Made by a program: the position numbers and the translations under genes | Part shown: positions 48,301 to 64,000 of the stretch, one piece after another | Numbering within the stretch: position 1 is the stretch's first letter | How the letters are laid out: every line of letters begins with the position of its first letter | NCBI RefSeq assembly: GCF_000003815.2 | Contig: NC_049982.1 | Coordinates: 11,542,386 to 11,606,385, forward strand | Reading direction: 5' to 3' | Length of the DNA stretch: 64,000 bases | DNA from: Branchiostoma floridae | Lineage: Eukaryota; Chordata; Leptocardii; Amphioxiformes; Branchiostomatidae | The notes under the pieces: generated by a model | The model's database searches: none | The model's input: the letters and a program-made list of their open reading frames with translations, nothing else | What the model was told of the DNA's origin: nothing

Positions 48301-51300
48301 GAGGATGGGGTAAGAACAGACAGACATGGCAACGGACAAAGCAAAGAAGAAAGCTGACATGCAAAGTGAACTTAATTTTCACATTTTCAATCTAATTAGT
48401 TACTTAAACATGCTAAAATTAAGACTGCAATCTTCAGATTTAAAGATTTGTTATCAATCTAAGAGACACCTTAATCAAAATTATTCTAAGCACTAAAGAT
48501 ACATGTATCTCTTACCATAGCACAGCAGGGCCAGTCTGAGGTACCTCAGGGCACACCCGTACCTCCCCAGGGTGTTGGTAACGTCCGATAACGCGAAGTA
48601 TGCTGTGGCAGCCTTCTTCAGTAGCAGGATCTTCAGCTGCCCTTCCCAGGAGTCTTTGCTGATGTTGTGGCAGGGAGTCAGAGCATGCTGGGATGGGGTG
48701 TCCTCACTTACAACTTGGTCTTCTCCCTGACAACCTGCTGCTTCTGGTTTAGAGGTGCTGTCATCTCCATTTTGGAAGAGCTTGGCATAGTGCAGGGGGA
48801 TGGCTTTAGAAGGACTGGGGAAGGGAGCTGGTTTGGGAGGGGCCAGTTTGGAAGCATAGCTGTCAATCAGCAGGAGTGCCTTGGGATGAAGTGAGAAAGT
48901 CTTGTCAATGTCACCTGTAAACAATCTATCTTCCATTTTACTCAGCACTTGAGCTTACGAACTGTGCTGGAGCATACAAATCATACACAACAAGACCATG
49001 TGATGTTTAGCAAAAAAAAGCACACAAAAACGGAAGCTCTGATGCAGTACCAGGAGACCCAAAATCAACCTTAACATTTGCATCATCCACAACTCCTACC
49101 TATATACAAAATGCTATCACAGACAGTCAGGTTTTTACTCTATTGTTCCTGATGTGCACACACACACACACAGACAGAGATAAAAACTATACCTCCATTT
49201 TTTGTGGAGTTAAATGATATAAGTTCCAGCTATGCACAATCCTCTGTACTTAGCAAAGACACTTTGAGATGCTTACCTTGGACACATAAGACAATGCTGC
49301 TCTTGCCCTCTCTTCCACTGACATGGGTTGTCTTGCTTCATGTGGAGGCTAAAAAATATTACAAAAATATCAAGCCATTACATCAGTACAGCATACAACT
49401 GTACTAATCTCAGAATTCTAGAGTTATCTGTTAGTTAAATCAAGATGTCTGATTTGATTTGACTTACAGCATAACATTGTTGCCCCAAAACAACCATACA
49501 AATGTAGGTAGATAGGTTGGTAAAATTCTTATGGCACTTTGATATAGACTGCTTTCCATAAACTAAGGAAATCTGAGAATGAAAAAAATGGAGGTAAGCA
49601 GTACCAGTCAAAATCATATTCATCAATTTTTGCTGTATGCCATCTATTCAAGTATCACGTGGACCTGGATGTCTTACCTTCATTGATGTAGTCTACAATC
49701 CCCTACTTACCCTGTTCCCTGATGACCTGTACTTCTCCCGCTCGTACAAGTCCTCCACTGACTTGATGACAGCAACGGCCAAGTTATCCCCGTCCTGGGA
49801 CACATCATCATCATCATTGTCGTCGTAGCAACTGCTATCCCAGAATTCCTGGTCTGCCGTGTCAGAAGAGGCAGGAACGCAGGGATCCTCGTTGGGGTCA
49901 TCGGGGACAAAGAGATCCGACAACAGATAGTTGGCTGACGTCACAATCTGAGGACAGGAAAACACTTCTGAATGACTTGTCACATTTGATGTTCTTTTTG
50001 GTTTATAAAGACTTGATTTTCACTGGGCCTAAATTGCTGACAAGGCTTTATACTGTGCATCCAACATGAAATCCACAAGATAGAACAGTGTGGGTCGCTT
50101 ACTATTCTCACTTATTATCATTAAGACAGAATTTTTCTCAACTGTTTTCCATCATACTATGGCCAATGTTATCTTTATGTTATTGTTTCCTGTTTTCTTA
50201 CTACAGGATATAGAATGTAACTCTTCATCTGGTTATAGAGGTACTGTGCCCACCTCTGGATGTTTGTCCTCATCCAGCAGGTCTATACACTGTTTCAGCA
50301 GCTTCCTGACAGTAGGAAAGTCCTGCTTGTGGCAGTTACTGTCCATCAGCATGTTGCGAGCAACTCTGCAAAAGAAGAAAGCCTTACTAGATTACGTTAA
50401 CCATATGTCTGTGCAAGGTCTTTTGCCATTGTAATAACACTACCAGTATCAATAGTGAGATGTTTAAAGAATTAGGTGATGACACTATTTCATCCCAAAC
50501 TCAAGCAACTCAAAACACTTAGGATAACAGTTTGACCAACCAGTCATGAAATGCTCAACATGTGCTGAGATCTAAGATAACTTAAATGTGGCCCAAACAG
50601 GAGTAAAGGGTTTCAGAATGCCTGTATTGCCTACAATGCCTGTTCTTATGTTGTACTGTGCTGTTCTTACGTTGTGTTGTACTAAAGTTTGACTTGACCA
50701 TACACATCAACAATTCACATCCCAAACTCATCCCTGAAAAGTTATAAGAGATACAAATGATTTTGTTGTTAACTGTACTTGTTTTGAACAGAGAAAAACT
50801 GCAGTAGTGAATATCAGACTCCTGACCTGTACAACAGCATGGCTACAGGCACAGAGAAGGGGTTGGATGTTTTATCCTCCATGTTCTCAGAGCACAGTGT
50901 GGTCAGGTCATACAGCTTCACTACGTCATCTCCATTTCCTGTGGAAAAAATTAGCTTGTCAACCAACAGCAACTTGACAATTAAGAATATTACAGAATGA
51001 AAACAAATGCATTGCTGTATGCTCTCACCTCACCTCACTTCACCTCATCTGATCACATCTATCCCTTAGTCTATTTTTGTGCCTGTTTGTTGATCAAGAT
51101 GTCTTTTTGTACAGATATGTGTAAAACTTCATCTATGGCATGATCTACATGTTAAGTAAGACAACACAAACACTTTGCCCCTACATGTACTTTAATCTAT
51201 GCAATGGCCAATCACATGTAGTTGGATGAAGTCTAGATGTAGGACATTTGTAGAACTTGTTCATCAGCATCACCTTTAAGTAGCCAGTAGGTGTGACCTT

Positions 51301-54300
51301 CCTTGGTACAGTTGGACTTGAGGAAGGACAGGATGTTCTGAGCAATGTCCTTAATGACCTGGGGGGAGAACCGCGAAGCATCCAGGTTGGGGATCTCCTC
51401 TGTCTTGATCAGCTCATATTGCTGGACACAAAACACAGGGGAGGTTCATTACAGTTGTCATGATGGATGTCATCTACAATCACAAGGTTTCCATTAGGGT
51501 TTCTTTCTGTAGCTTTGTCATCAACCCATTGCTGGAGGCTTTGCACATTTCTATGCCATGTACTAACAACATTGTGACATTCACGTGGATGTCACGATGA
51601 TTGCAATACCATCTATAGTTTCAGTACCATGGACACAATGAAGCTTTTTTATCAGAACAACACCCATAAGACAAACTGAAACACTGTGCTGACAAAATCA
51701 GCTAGTTGTGTCTGTAATAAGATATAAAGAGAAAAATACCACTGACATAAGGACAGTCATGCCTGCACTAGTGACCACCTTTTTGTCTTTAAGATAATTC
51801 TTCCCATTGACACAAGCATTAAGTAGAATCCCATCTGTAGTGACCACCTGTTAACATACATGTGTAAACCAGACGTCACCAGTCGCCTGAGAAGTCTTTT
51901 AGGGCAGTTTTTACTGTGCAAATCAACACCTTGTACCAACCTGGACCACCCCCTCCAGGTGGTAACACATGACCAGTTCAGGAACATTACACATCAGGTT
52001 ATCCAGCCAGTAGTCCAGACCAGTCAGCACGTTGATTGGCTTCTTCATGTCCCTGAGAAATACATGTAGGGAACCAACATGTTACTTGCTATACCTGGTA
52101 CATTACTCCTGTTTCTAAGGTGTATCATCGGTAAAAGAAAATAGTTAAAAAGGTTAAGTTAAAGTCAATTTTTCTGGTTCATAAAAAGTAATGGAAGATT
52201 TTGTATTTGGAGGATCTAGAACCTAAAAAAATAATATCAAAACAGCTAACAATTGTGAAAGAAAGACCAATGATGATGATTTTTCAGAGAATTAGCAGAG
52301 CTGTATCCTATATATGAATAAATCTAAAGTTAACATGTACAGGAATGGAAAACCACTAAGATGACTAAAAAGTTTTCCCATCTTCTAGTAAGTTGCACTT
52401 TCTAGATTGACAAGAAGTTCCATTGATTTTGAAGAATCTGTAATGTCAGGTCTCAGGTGTGACATAACCTATGGCAGATGCACAGGGCCTACCTACCTTA
52501 GTCTGAGGCTCACAGCTGGGTGAGTTCCACCTCCAAATATGGGCATGTCTGTGCCAATCAGCATGCGGATGTCTTCAAATGTCCAGATGACATTTCTCTG
52601 GAACTCACTCCGGAGGCTTGGGTCTTCAGGCTGAGCAGTGGGGAAAGGTGGTATGTGCAAAAAAGTACTGTGGATCTTATTAGTACATATCCCTCTATAA
52701 AGATTGTCACAATGAATACTCCAAACAGGACAAACTCTGTGAACTTCAAATGGCTGATCCCCTTCTTAACCATTTGGTCACAAGTAGCATTTCTCATCTC
52801 TTATTCACCTCTTACAGTCCATGTTATATTCAATACAGCTGCAGTATTCTCACCTCAGGCAGGAGGTCTCCATTGTTAAGACTCTGTCCCGGGGCCAGTC
52901 TGCGGTTAGTCTCCTCGGGACAGTTTCCTACTGCCCCTTCCTCCTCACACTCCTCACCACACACTTCTGAGTAACTGGGCGGAGACTCGCCTTCCTTCCC
53001 ATCCTCAATACTGGACACATGGGAAAAACAACATCACATCCTCTTTCTCCTAGAAACACAGGGCTTCAACAAGACTTCTTAACTCTAAAACTTATAGACT
53101 GACATCATATGCTCATCTAAAATGAGTGTCTTGTCATGTCACCAAATCTTTTTAGTCTTTACAAATAAGATAGAAAATTAAGATGTGAAAACATACCTTC
53201 TATACAGGAACTTGGAGAACATACTCCTGTTTTGAAGGTGATCTCTTGTCTTTTTCTTCCTGGAGAAGATTTTCTCCTTCAAAAGTCAGATATGCAAGAC
53301 ATGATGAGTACAAATAATGATGTATAAAACTATATATTGTAACTATTATACAAGCATTACTAAAGGCAACTGAATAAACCAAGCACCTGTGCTTGTAAAA
53401 ATTCAAACATCATAAACAAGAATGTCTTGACTCTGAATTCTAAAAAAAAGTACCATACCTTTTCCTTCACATTCTCAAGGACGTGCTCTAAGTAGAAATC
53501 TCGCAACCACCTCCAGTTTTCCCTCTGCAGGATATAGAACACGAAAGACTCTCAACAAACCAAGTATACCCTCATAGTTATAATTAGAATAGTAGCCACT
53601 TACATGTACTAAGCTTTGGATACTAGTGGAAACTACTATATTTGTAACAGAAAGCAAGCCTAACGGAAGATCAAACAAAAGCTACAACTAAATAATATAA
53701 AAAGCCTTTTCTAGCTTATTTTGAAATATGACTTTCTATATTATCGGATCCCCACTTGCACACTGCTATTTAACATAATGCACATTCTGGAGCTTGTATC
53801 ATATACATGTAAGTTCCTGAAAATAGAGTCCTTGTAACAGCTGTCAGAGTACCACATACTGTAACTGACCTCAGCTCTGAGGAGACTACTGTAGATGTCA
53901 AACTCATCCAGCAGTAAGGTCCGCCCCACCCTGTGTACTGCCAGGGAAACACTGCCTTTACTGAATGGGATCTTTAACAGTTTCTTGATGTTCTGAAATG
54001 GAATATAGAGCACATTCAAAAACATACTTGTGGTCTGATTAGACATAAAGGTTATGATATGCAATGGCAATGGTTTTATCGACTGAGTGTGGAAACTAAC
54101 ATTAATGCAACCTATCCATTTCTATTCTAAAGTGGTTTACACCTGATTTCCAAGCTTCATGACACAAGATTGTACTTGAGTTAACACATAGGCCACACAC
54201 TATACCGGATCTACAGGATATACAACGAATACTGTCTTAATTATAAATGGCATTTATTTGTGGTAAGCTTGTCTTTACCTCTGCATCTGTGATGACATCC

Positions 54301-55232
54301 ACTTCATCTACTGTCTCCAGGAAAGTGTTGGCCATGCTCAAACTAAACAGGAAAAAAGTAGTCAGACATTTATACATATAGGACCAGGTCAAGACACAGA
54401 GGGGTGGCAAACATCTTTGCCCATGTACATCAGTTTTTATCCTTTAAGCTTTGAATAGCTACAATAACAATAGTTTATGAGACTTACCTGAGAAAGGGCT
54501 CCCCACTGCCTGTGCCCCAGGACACGTTACTCTTGATGCCCGTCACCCCCTCCTGACTCCGCAGCCAATTAGCCGGCGGCAGCTTCAGGTCTGTGAGCTT
54601 CTGCAGTACGGAGAACCTGACGGGACTCTCCACGGACGCGTACTTCATCACCGCTGTCGACTTCACGTCCTGGTCCTGGCTGGGGGATGGCGGACGCTCG
54701 CATGTCTGTGATGTGTTGGTTGGATAAAACAATCCCATGTTCACATGGACATTACTATTATATGGCACAGTAACTACAAGACAGTGTACTAGTAACTGTA
54801 CATGCAGAATATGTAGTGTTTCAAAGTCTATCCAAAGCTCCTCTATGGCAATAAGTCTGTTAGCGGTTCAAACACATGTGCAAGGTCAGAGGTGAAGGCC
54901 CCTAACTTGTTTTGTAACGTTACCATCTCCAGATGTATTTTCTGTATGTTTCAGTGTCTTTTATATACCTTTGACATATTGCCCACAATCAAATTGTAGC
55001 AAGACATTAATAGATTATGCGGCAAAAATTGCATACGACTTTGGATAACCAAGGAGGTTCAACCTCCTTGGGATAACTGCAGACATCTACTGATCTACAG
55101 CACTGACAAAAGTGGTATAGGCTAGGGGAGGGGGGTCACATCACAGTGACATGTAAAAGTTATCATGCCTCCAACCTTTTTCTCTGTTGACGGTATCACG
55201 GCGGCTCTGTCCGTCTCTGCATCCTCCTCCAT
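42332..55232 (-). CDS. EDRF1: Erythroid differentiation-related factor 1
   Basis: Homolog of vertebrate EDRF1, a nuclear factor linked to erythroid gene expression; its invertebrate role is unknown. Coding exons in transcript order: 55232-55176, 54705-54488, 54342-54279, 53992-53870, 53524-53459, 53255-53197, 53010-52854, 52630-52497, 52052-51941, 51421-51274, 50938-50827, 50365-50254, 49947-49711, 49348-49277, 48879-48516, 48285-48076, 47574-47374, 46828-46617, 46024-45866, 45531-45382, 44682-44535, 44233-44126, 43734-43557, 43153-43124, 42470-42332. The total is 3570 nt, 1189 residues, near the human 1238. All introns are GT-AG and all phases match. Strongly conserved blocks include LKLPPANWL (59-67), HRVGRTLLLDE (133-143), PIFGGG and IAQNILSFLKSNCTKEGHTY. 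The C-terminal half holds TPR-like helical repeats (for example AAAYFALSDV-type and YRAATIHHRLASM). An acidic DDNDDDD run lies near residue 497. The ATG context is GTGATGG. Uncertain points: the exon 6 acceptor and the 30-nt exon 24. Confidence 0.96.
43124..43153 (-). other. 30-nt microexon of EDRF1
   Basis: Acceptor TGTCCTCAG and donor GTAAGATC bound 30 nt, phase 2 on both sides, adding SHKHHGGKPS-like residues. A nearer acceptor (ACTGTAG) would give 47 nt and break the frame of the conserved last exon, so the 30-nt version, or skipping, is preferred. It is probably an optional exon. Confidence 0.5.
43811..43930. repeat. Second copy of the SINE-like repeat
   Basis: Lies in the EDRF1 intron between exons 22 and 23. 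GGTATTTGAAGGCAGAGCCC, CTTTTACCT and GAACACAACATCTAAC match 33091-33310 at roughly three quarters identity with internal deletions. The B-box-like part is missing or decayed. Confidence 0.5.
45142..45354. mobile_element. TIR element of about 0.2 kb (MITE-like) in an EDRF1 intron
   Basis: GTCACATTTCCAAACCGGGG (from 45150) is answered by its complement at 45325-45346, with one mismatch over 22 bp. Weaker pairing extends outward to AGGC. No open frame lies inside. The right edge is about 30 bp from the exon 20 donor. Size, TIRs and lack of coding fit a non-autonomous DNA transposon; a target duplication is not clear. Confidence 0.65.
46500..46583. repeat. Complex foldback in an EDRF1 intron
   Basis: CTGGTCAACTCAGCC at 46500 pairs with GGCTAAGTTGACCAG near 46548 (14 of 15). 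The overlapping CAACTCAGCCAAGCACCC also pairs with GGGTGCTGGGCCGAGTTG just downstream (16 of 18). Two alternative hairpins can therefore form, ending about 34 bp from the exon 18 donor. Confidence 0.6.
49158..49176. repeat. CA microsatellite
   Basis: Short CA run in an EDRF1 intron, followed by CAGACAGAGA. Confidence 0.7.
55049..55071. repeat. 23-bp palindrome in EDRF1 intron 1
   Basis: CCAAGGAGGTT, C, AACCTCCTTGG: an 11-bp perfect stem with one central base, flanked on both sides by GGATAA. It shares the CCAAGGAG start with the hairpin at 27956. Confidence 0.8.
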
Positions 55233-55591
55233 CACGTAGAGTCTGATCAAAAAAATCTAACTATTCACAGAGTCGATAAATCCACAGGTGTACGTGCCAT
55301 GACGTATCCGTTATGTTTATATCGTCTACTGCTTCCAGAAAACACCAGAAGTTTCCGGTCAAAGTTGAACGGGCAATACCATTATTCTGAAGGGCATTGG
55401 TATCCTACATTGACTTTAGCTGAAGATAAGTAAAAAGACACATTGTGACATCTAGAATATATTTGCTACTTGAATATTTACTAACCGGTTCGTATCTGTT
55501 CAGAGTTTTGAATGCGATGAAAATCAAATCATTTAAAAGTAACATATGCTATTATAACACCCCCATAAAGATAATGGTCTAGTTCACCAAA
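55233..55591. promoter_or_regulatory. Bidirectional promoter region between EDRF1 and PRADC1
   Basis: The two start codons are 359 bp apart on opposite strands, leaving little room for separate promoters. I see no strong TATA box for either gene. A CACGTAG and a TGACGTA (CRE/E-box-like) lie near 55234 and 55300. Shared divergent promoters are common for such housekeeping-type pairs; the sharing here is inferred from spacing. Confidence 0.6.
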
Positions 55592-59744
<4,153 letters not shown>

Positions 59745-61095
59745 CAGACCCTGGTCATTTCATCTGTGTTCTGCTCAAGGTTTTAAGTTTCCACGTAAAT
59801 TATAATGAGAGAGTCAGAGGCAGACAAGCTGACAGTGAGCCATTCTGGTAGAGTATTTCCCTTTGAACAACTATAAGAATGTAAGTCTAGAAGAAGGTGA
59901 GAAAGTGGACTGACAAGTTTTGTGTTCATCTGTTGCTGCATATTTTATTGTCCTGGAAGATTACTGGCAAAATATAGAGGGTGATGTATTCACTTATCTA
60001 CATTTCATTATATCCATCTCTGTGACTGTATCTAATTTGACCCTTCTACATTGTATGTGTACTTAAATTTTCAATCAGCCTTGTCATCTGATAGTAAATA
60101 CTAGTAGCGTTCAATTTAACTGCAAAAATGTTACATTGGCATGTTGTAGGTACATGTCTAGTCTCTACCAGACTAACTATACTAGATGTAAGGAGAATAA
60201 CTTGCCAGGGCCACTGCAGGGTTTGACTAGCCAGTTACAAGTTTTATCTTCCCATGAACTGACTCTCCTGGCCAATCATTCCCTTTTTTGCCAAATTCTA
60301 TGGTCCATTCCCCCAAAGAAATTTCTGGTGGAAGCTAGTACTTGTCTATTACATATACTAGTCAAAAATCAATGGTGATATGAGTTTCTGCTGATGTATT
60401 CAGTGCTGTACTGTGACAGGTAGACTACTGTCATGAATGCCCAATATGATGTTCTGTAAGTTAGATTGTTTTATGCCTCCTGTTATATGATACAAATTAT
60501 GGCAAAGCTGGCAACTTACACTGTCAGTACATGTATGTCCCTACTAGGCATAGACTGGGTTAATGCCCATTTGTTGTAAGATCATGTGTTACATAATCAA
60601 AGTTGTTTTTTAATTTATCACTTTTTAAAGAAAAAAGTGTCTTTATCTATTCTGTCTATAAAAGACTGATATAAAACTATTCAGATGTTTTTGTATAATT
60701 CTGTGGAACAAGAAGATAAGCTACATGTATTATGATAGAGGTCATCACAACAACATGCACTAGCTGCTCTGATTAAACAGCAAAAAGATATGAGAATCTA
60801 GTACATGTATCACAAATTTAGACCTTGTGATTATAATGTTACATGTACCACAATAGCAATGGATCATCTTAGTAATCATAGTAATATATGTCTATGGAAA
60901 TGTGAAATGCTTATGAAGGTGTGCAATGCTGAAACTTAAGCTCACATAGCTTGAAAATATCAGTTAACTTGTAAAGAGGTTATGTAAAAGATGGAGATGG
61001 AGAAATACATTGCATACAAGTCATTGCTCATGATTGCAACTGTCAATGTGTCTTCTTTCTTCTTTCTTATCACTATGCCACAACTGTCGATAACA
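59745..61095 (+). other. PRADC1 3' flank
   Basis: AT-rich non-coding DNA with several ACATGTA motifs. No standard AATAAA is seen soon after the stop; ATTAAA near 60773 is a possible polyadenylation signal. No second gene is seen. Confidence 0.4.
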
Positions 61096-61097
61096 TA

Positions 61098-61992
61098 CAT
61101 AAGGCCATGTTGATTTGATTATATGGATGACATCCTCCGGGAACTCCAAAACTGATGCGAGCGAGCGAATAAAAAAAAAAGTTTGGCCAAAAAAAAAAGT
61201 TGCCTTCAGTATGAAATCAAAGTGGCCAGGAAGGTTGAACATAGGACTAAACACACATAGTATGGTATACCAACAGTTAGGTGTAGGGACCAGTACATCA
61301 CACAGGTGCAAAACATTTTTTTCTTCTTGGACCAATCCGAAAAAAAACAGACCTGAAAAAAAACCCAGAGGAGCAGGTTTCGCCAATTACAAAATGGGCA
61401 CACTATGTCGGCAGCCATTTGGGATCTAACCGGGGGGCTAAGAAGACAACAAGAGCGAAGACAAGTAGAGTTTATAGTCAATTGCACCAAGTTTCTACAG
61501 TCAAAGGTACAGAGACAGTTAGCTATATATAGCCTTTATTACATGGAGATGGGATTTTAAAATGCAGTGGGAGTCCAATAATCCACCAAACAGATGCCTT
61601 TGTAGCAAAATTGACCAATTACCATTGTTTTGAGTATTGGCAGTTCTCAAGTTTCCATAGACAATCAGGTCCAGGTTCATGTCCGGACCTGGAAATGATC
61701 CTCTGGACCTGAATTTTCTGTACTGGTACCTCCCCCAACCAACAATAGATATTTTTTCTTTCTGTCCTTTCACATCTTATTCTTTGAGTTAAGATTCATT
61801 TTGGCATTCTGTGGCATTAGTTATCTGTTTTCTGATACTTTTTTTTTCAATCTATGGAATATTTGTGCTCATTTTACAGCTGCTTTTCACAATTTATTGT
61901 GTGGTCGAAAACTTTTTTTTTTTTGTGGAAATGGCCGAAAATTGGTGCGAGCGCGGATGTCATCCATATGATTAAATCAACGTGGCCTAATG
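61098..61992. mobile_element. DNA-transposon-like element with long terminal inverted repeats
   Basis: The left end, reading CATAAGGCCATGTTGATTTG then ATTATATGGATGACATCC, is mirrored by the complement at 61956-61992. I count four mismatches over about 37 bp. Just inside, both ends share a GCGAGCG-type stretch and A/T runs. The interior of about 0.8 kb has no transposase frame, so it is non-autonomous. A TA target duplication is possible but cannot be proved. Confidence 0.65.
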
Positions 61993-62826
61993 CCAAAAGG
62001 GCATTGTCAAGAAACAAAGCATCAGCCTTTTGTTTACAGCTCATTGGGACACTGCTGTTTCCAACTGAACATTAACGTTAGATGTTGTCATTTTCCTGTT
62101 AACTATAAAACTTACATTCATTTAGTATAATAATGGTAAAACAAGACTTAATAAGAGCATTTGATGAGCAATCAGAGAAGGTAAGTATATGGCTTGTGAG
62201 GATGGGTTTGTAAACAGATTTCGAAGTGTCCAGCAATCGATGCAATGTGCAGGCCAGGAAGAACTGCCCAGTTGTCAACAGAATCCTCATGAAGGTTTTT
62301 GAACCTGAAAATTTTTGTTTGTTTTTTCTTCTCAAATGTTTGAAAATAGAACAAGAACTCTTATTTCTTGTGGTGCCTTAAACCAAAGAGTCACCAATCA
62401 CCATCACCAAATATTGCCAATAAAACTACAAATGTAACTTAACTTAACATTACATTTGTTAATTTATCTTACTAGTTAAAACTATACATTTGTGCTGCCA
62501 TGCGTCAAAATACAACACATACTGCAGTTTCGATTTTTTGTCACAAGACTCATGTCGTGGTATCTGTCATAGTGAGTTGCACGTATTAAAATACACCAAT
62601 TTGAAACACAGCGAACACAACTTCACTATGCTGATGTGCAAATACAGATCAAGTCGCTATGTGGCGCTGCAAGTCTGCGTGATGACGCAGGGGAAAGCGT
62701 CACCAGCAGAAGTTTGTTTTGATCAGAGACTTTACCAAAGCACCCTTGATTTTACTAAGTGTTGTTTGAAACTTGCGATCGGTCTAGCCACCATAATGAA
62801 CTGAAATGTCATAGTACACCGCCAAG

Positions 62827-62967
62827 ATGTTTTCGCCGGACGGAGACTTGGATATTCTGTCCGAGGACGGAGAATTCGCCGCGACTGAGCTGTCCAGGTC
62901 CGGCCCCCCTCCCCACGGTTCTGCAGGGCAGGGTACTGATGACCAGGGTCAGTCCGCTAATTCAGGT
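62827..62967 (+). CDS. Candidate first coding exon of an unrecognised gene
   Basis: An ATG in good context (CCAAGATGTTT) opens an acidic, Ser/Gly-rich frame starting MFSPDGDLDILSEDGEF and containing RSGPPPHG and DDQGQSANSG. The local GC content rises and codon use looks coding. It ends either at an in-frame stop at 62968 or, more likely, by splicing: GG|GTCAGT near 62946 or CAG|GTTAATG near 62965. I recognise no family, and further exons would lie beyond the window. It could also be an untranslated or chance frame. Confidence 0.35.
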
Positions 62968-62969
62968 TA

Positions 62970-64000
62970 ATGTATGGTAAAAGTAATTATAACGTTACCA
63001 AAACACGGATTTGTGGTAGGCCTTCATACATAATTCCTCATTTTTGAATTTAGCAAAAGGGAGTATTCGTCACTTGGGCAAACAGAAGCTTGTATATAAA
63101 TTTGTAATTTGACGTTTTGCAGCTGATAACGTTAGGTCTGAAAAACAACTTCATCATCTCTGAAATTATCTTTTAAGTTTTATCTGCCAGGTTGCACATA
63201 TGAAATTCGTCACTCTGAGAAACAGTGTGTTTGAGAGGTCTCTAGTAAAGCACCCCCAAGTATGCACACGTTAGATATGTAGGGTTCATAATTTGAGGGA
63301 CATTGTAGTGTAACGGGGGGGATCCAATGTCCGGTTACTGTTCTAAGTGAATGCGCATGGCTTTTGTCATCGTACATTTGACTGAGAACCCATCAAAAAC
63401 AAGTCAAGATCTTGTTAACAACCATATAACTGTGATTGAAGCTGTGCAGACATACATTTCATTTAACGGCAGCAACTACCGAACTGTAGTTTGATAGCGC
63501 GCGAAACTATTGGCAGGTTTTGACTTGCGTTTCAGTGGAACGTTCTAACACAAAAAGGGGGTCCAAACTCCGATAAGTTAACAACCAAGCCATCTCTGTA
63601 TATTTTTAAGCGTCCTATGCATGCAAAATAACACTAACCTTCTGCAATACTATTTTTTGTCACAAATATATGCAATATTTTGAATTACGCTGCATATTTA
63701 AATACGTTTAGTTACAAGGTTTGCCTCTCACGGCGAAACCAACCTGTCGCCAAAAATGAAAATGGCGGCACATTTGTTTACATCTGCCTGTGATTACACT
63801 TTTTCAATTTCGGCTTCTTAATTTCCCGCTTCAACCTCGTTTTTAACAGCAGAAATAGTCGAAGGGCCAAGCATCGAATATTCGGTTCTACTTCCGGGGT
63901 TTTACAAAACGGCTCAGATCATATAGAACGCGTTGTTCTCTGAAGACACGGCGCACGTCGGGGCACAGCTTGAGGCCGTTGCATGGATGTAAACAACTGT
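62970..64000. other. Right-edge region, no supported gene
   Basis: Probably the first intron of the candidate gene starting at 62827. No exon with clear splice signals and protein similarity was found. GC content rises again in the last 150 bp. Confidence 0.3.

Overview
This is a eukaryotic, intron-rich stretch of nuclear DNA, most probably from an amphioxus (Branchiostoma) or a close invertebrate deuterostome. I infer this from the gene content, compact GT-AG introns, many short terminal-inverted-repeat insertions, and a gene neighbourhood that matches the human one. The species cannot be fixed from sequence alone. A 100-N assembly gap lies at 26011-26110.

Layout. (1) 1-17.3 kb: no protein gene I can support, only scattered TATA-type promoter candidates (3.19, 10.48 and 11.46 kb), homopolymers and microsatellites. 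(2) 17.3-24.6 kb and 26.6-35.2 kb: two tandem, same-strand genes, each with eight coding exons, encoding matrix metalloproteinase-21 (642 and 644 residues by my splicing). Both keep the signal sequence, cysteine switch PRCGNPD, furin site, HExxHxxGxxH zinc site and four-bladed hemopexin domain, and both have homologous long 3' UTRs. (3) 35.2-42.3 kb: non-coding spacer with a near-perfect 58-bp palindrome and an imperfect direct repeat. (4) 42.3-55.2 kb, minus strand: a complete 25-exon EDRF1 gene (1189 residues by my splicing, all phases consistent). (5) 55.6-59.7 kb, plus strand: complete five-exon PRADC1 (194 residues), head to head with EDRF1 across about 360 bp. (6) 59.8-64 kb: a terminal-inverted-repeat element and a candidate first exon of an unrecognised gene near 62.83 kb.

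How they fit together. MMP21 and EDRF1 face each other tail to tail, as I recall for human 10q26, so this appears to be an ancestral chordate linkage with a local MMP21 duplication. The paralogs differ by about a fifth of residues in the first hemopexin exon, yet share 122 identical bp in exon 7, a nearly identical signal-peptide exon, and an about 98% identical block of about 240 bp in the 3' UTR. This patchwork suggests gene conversion, selection on RNA elements, or both. EDRF1 and PRADC1 probably share a bidirectional promoter. Mobile DNA is concentrated in introns: a 5'-truncated non-LTR retrotransposon with an intact 12-bp target-site duplication, a TIR element of about 0.2 kb in EDRF1, a GC-rich foldback in PRADC1, and four copies of a CCAAGGAG motif, two of them palindromic.

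No CRISPR array, tRNA, rRNA or wholly unknown multi-gene system was found. The novelty lies in the paralog conversion pattern, the conserved 3' UTR block, the microexons and the foldback elements.
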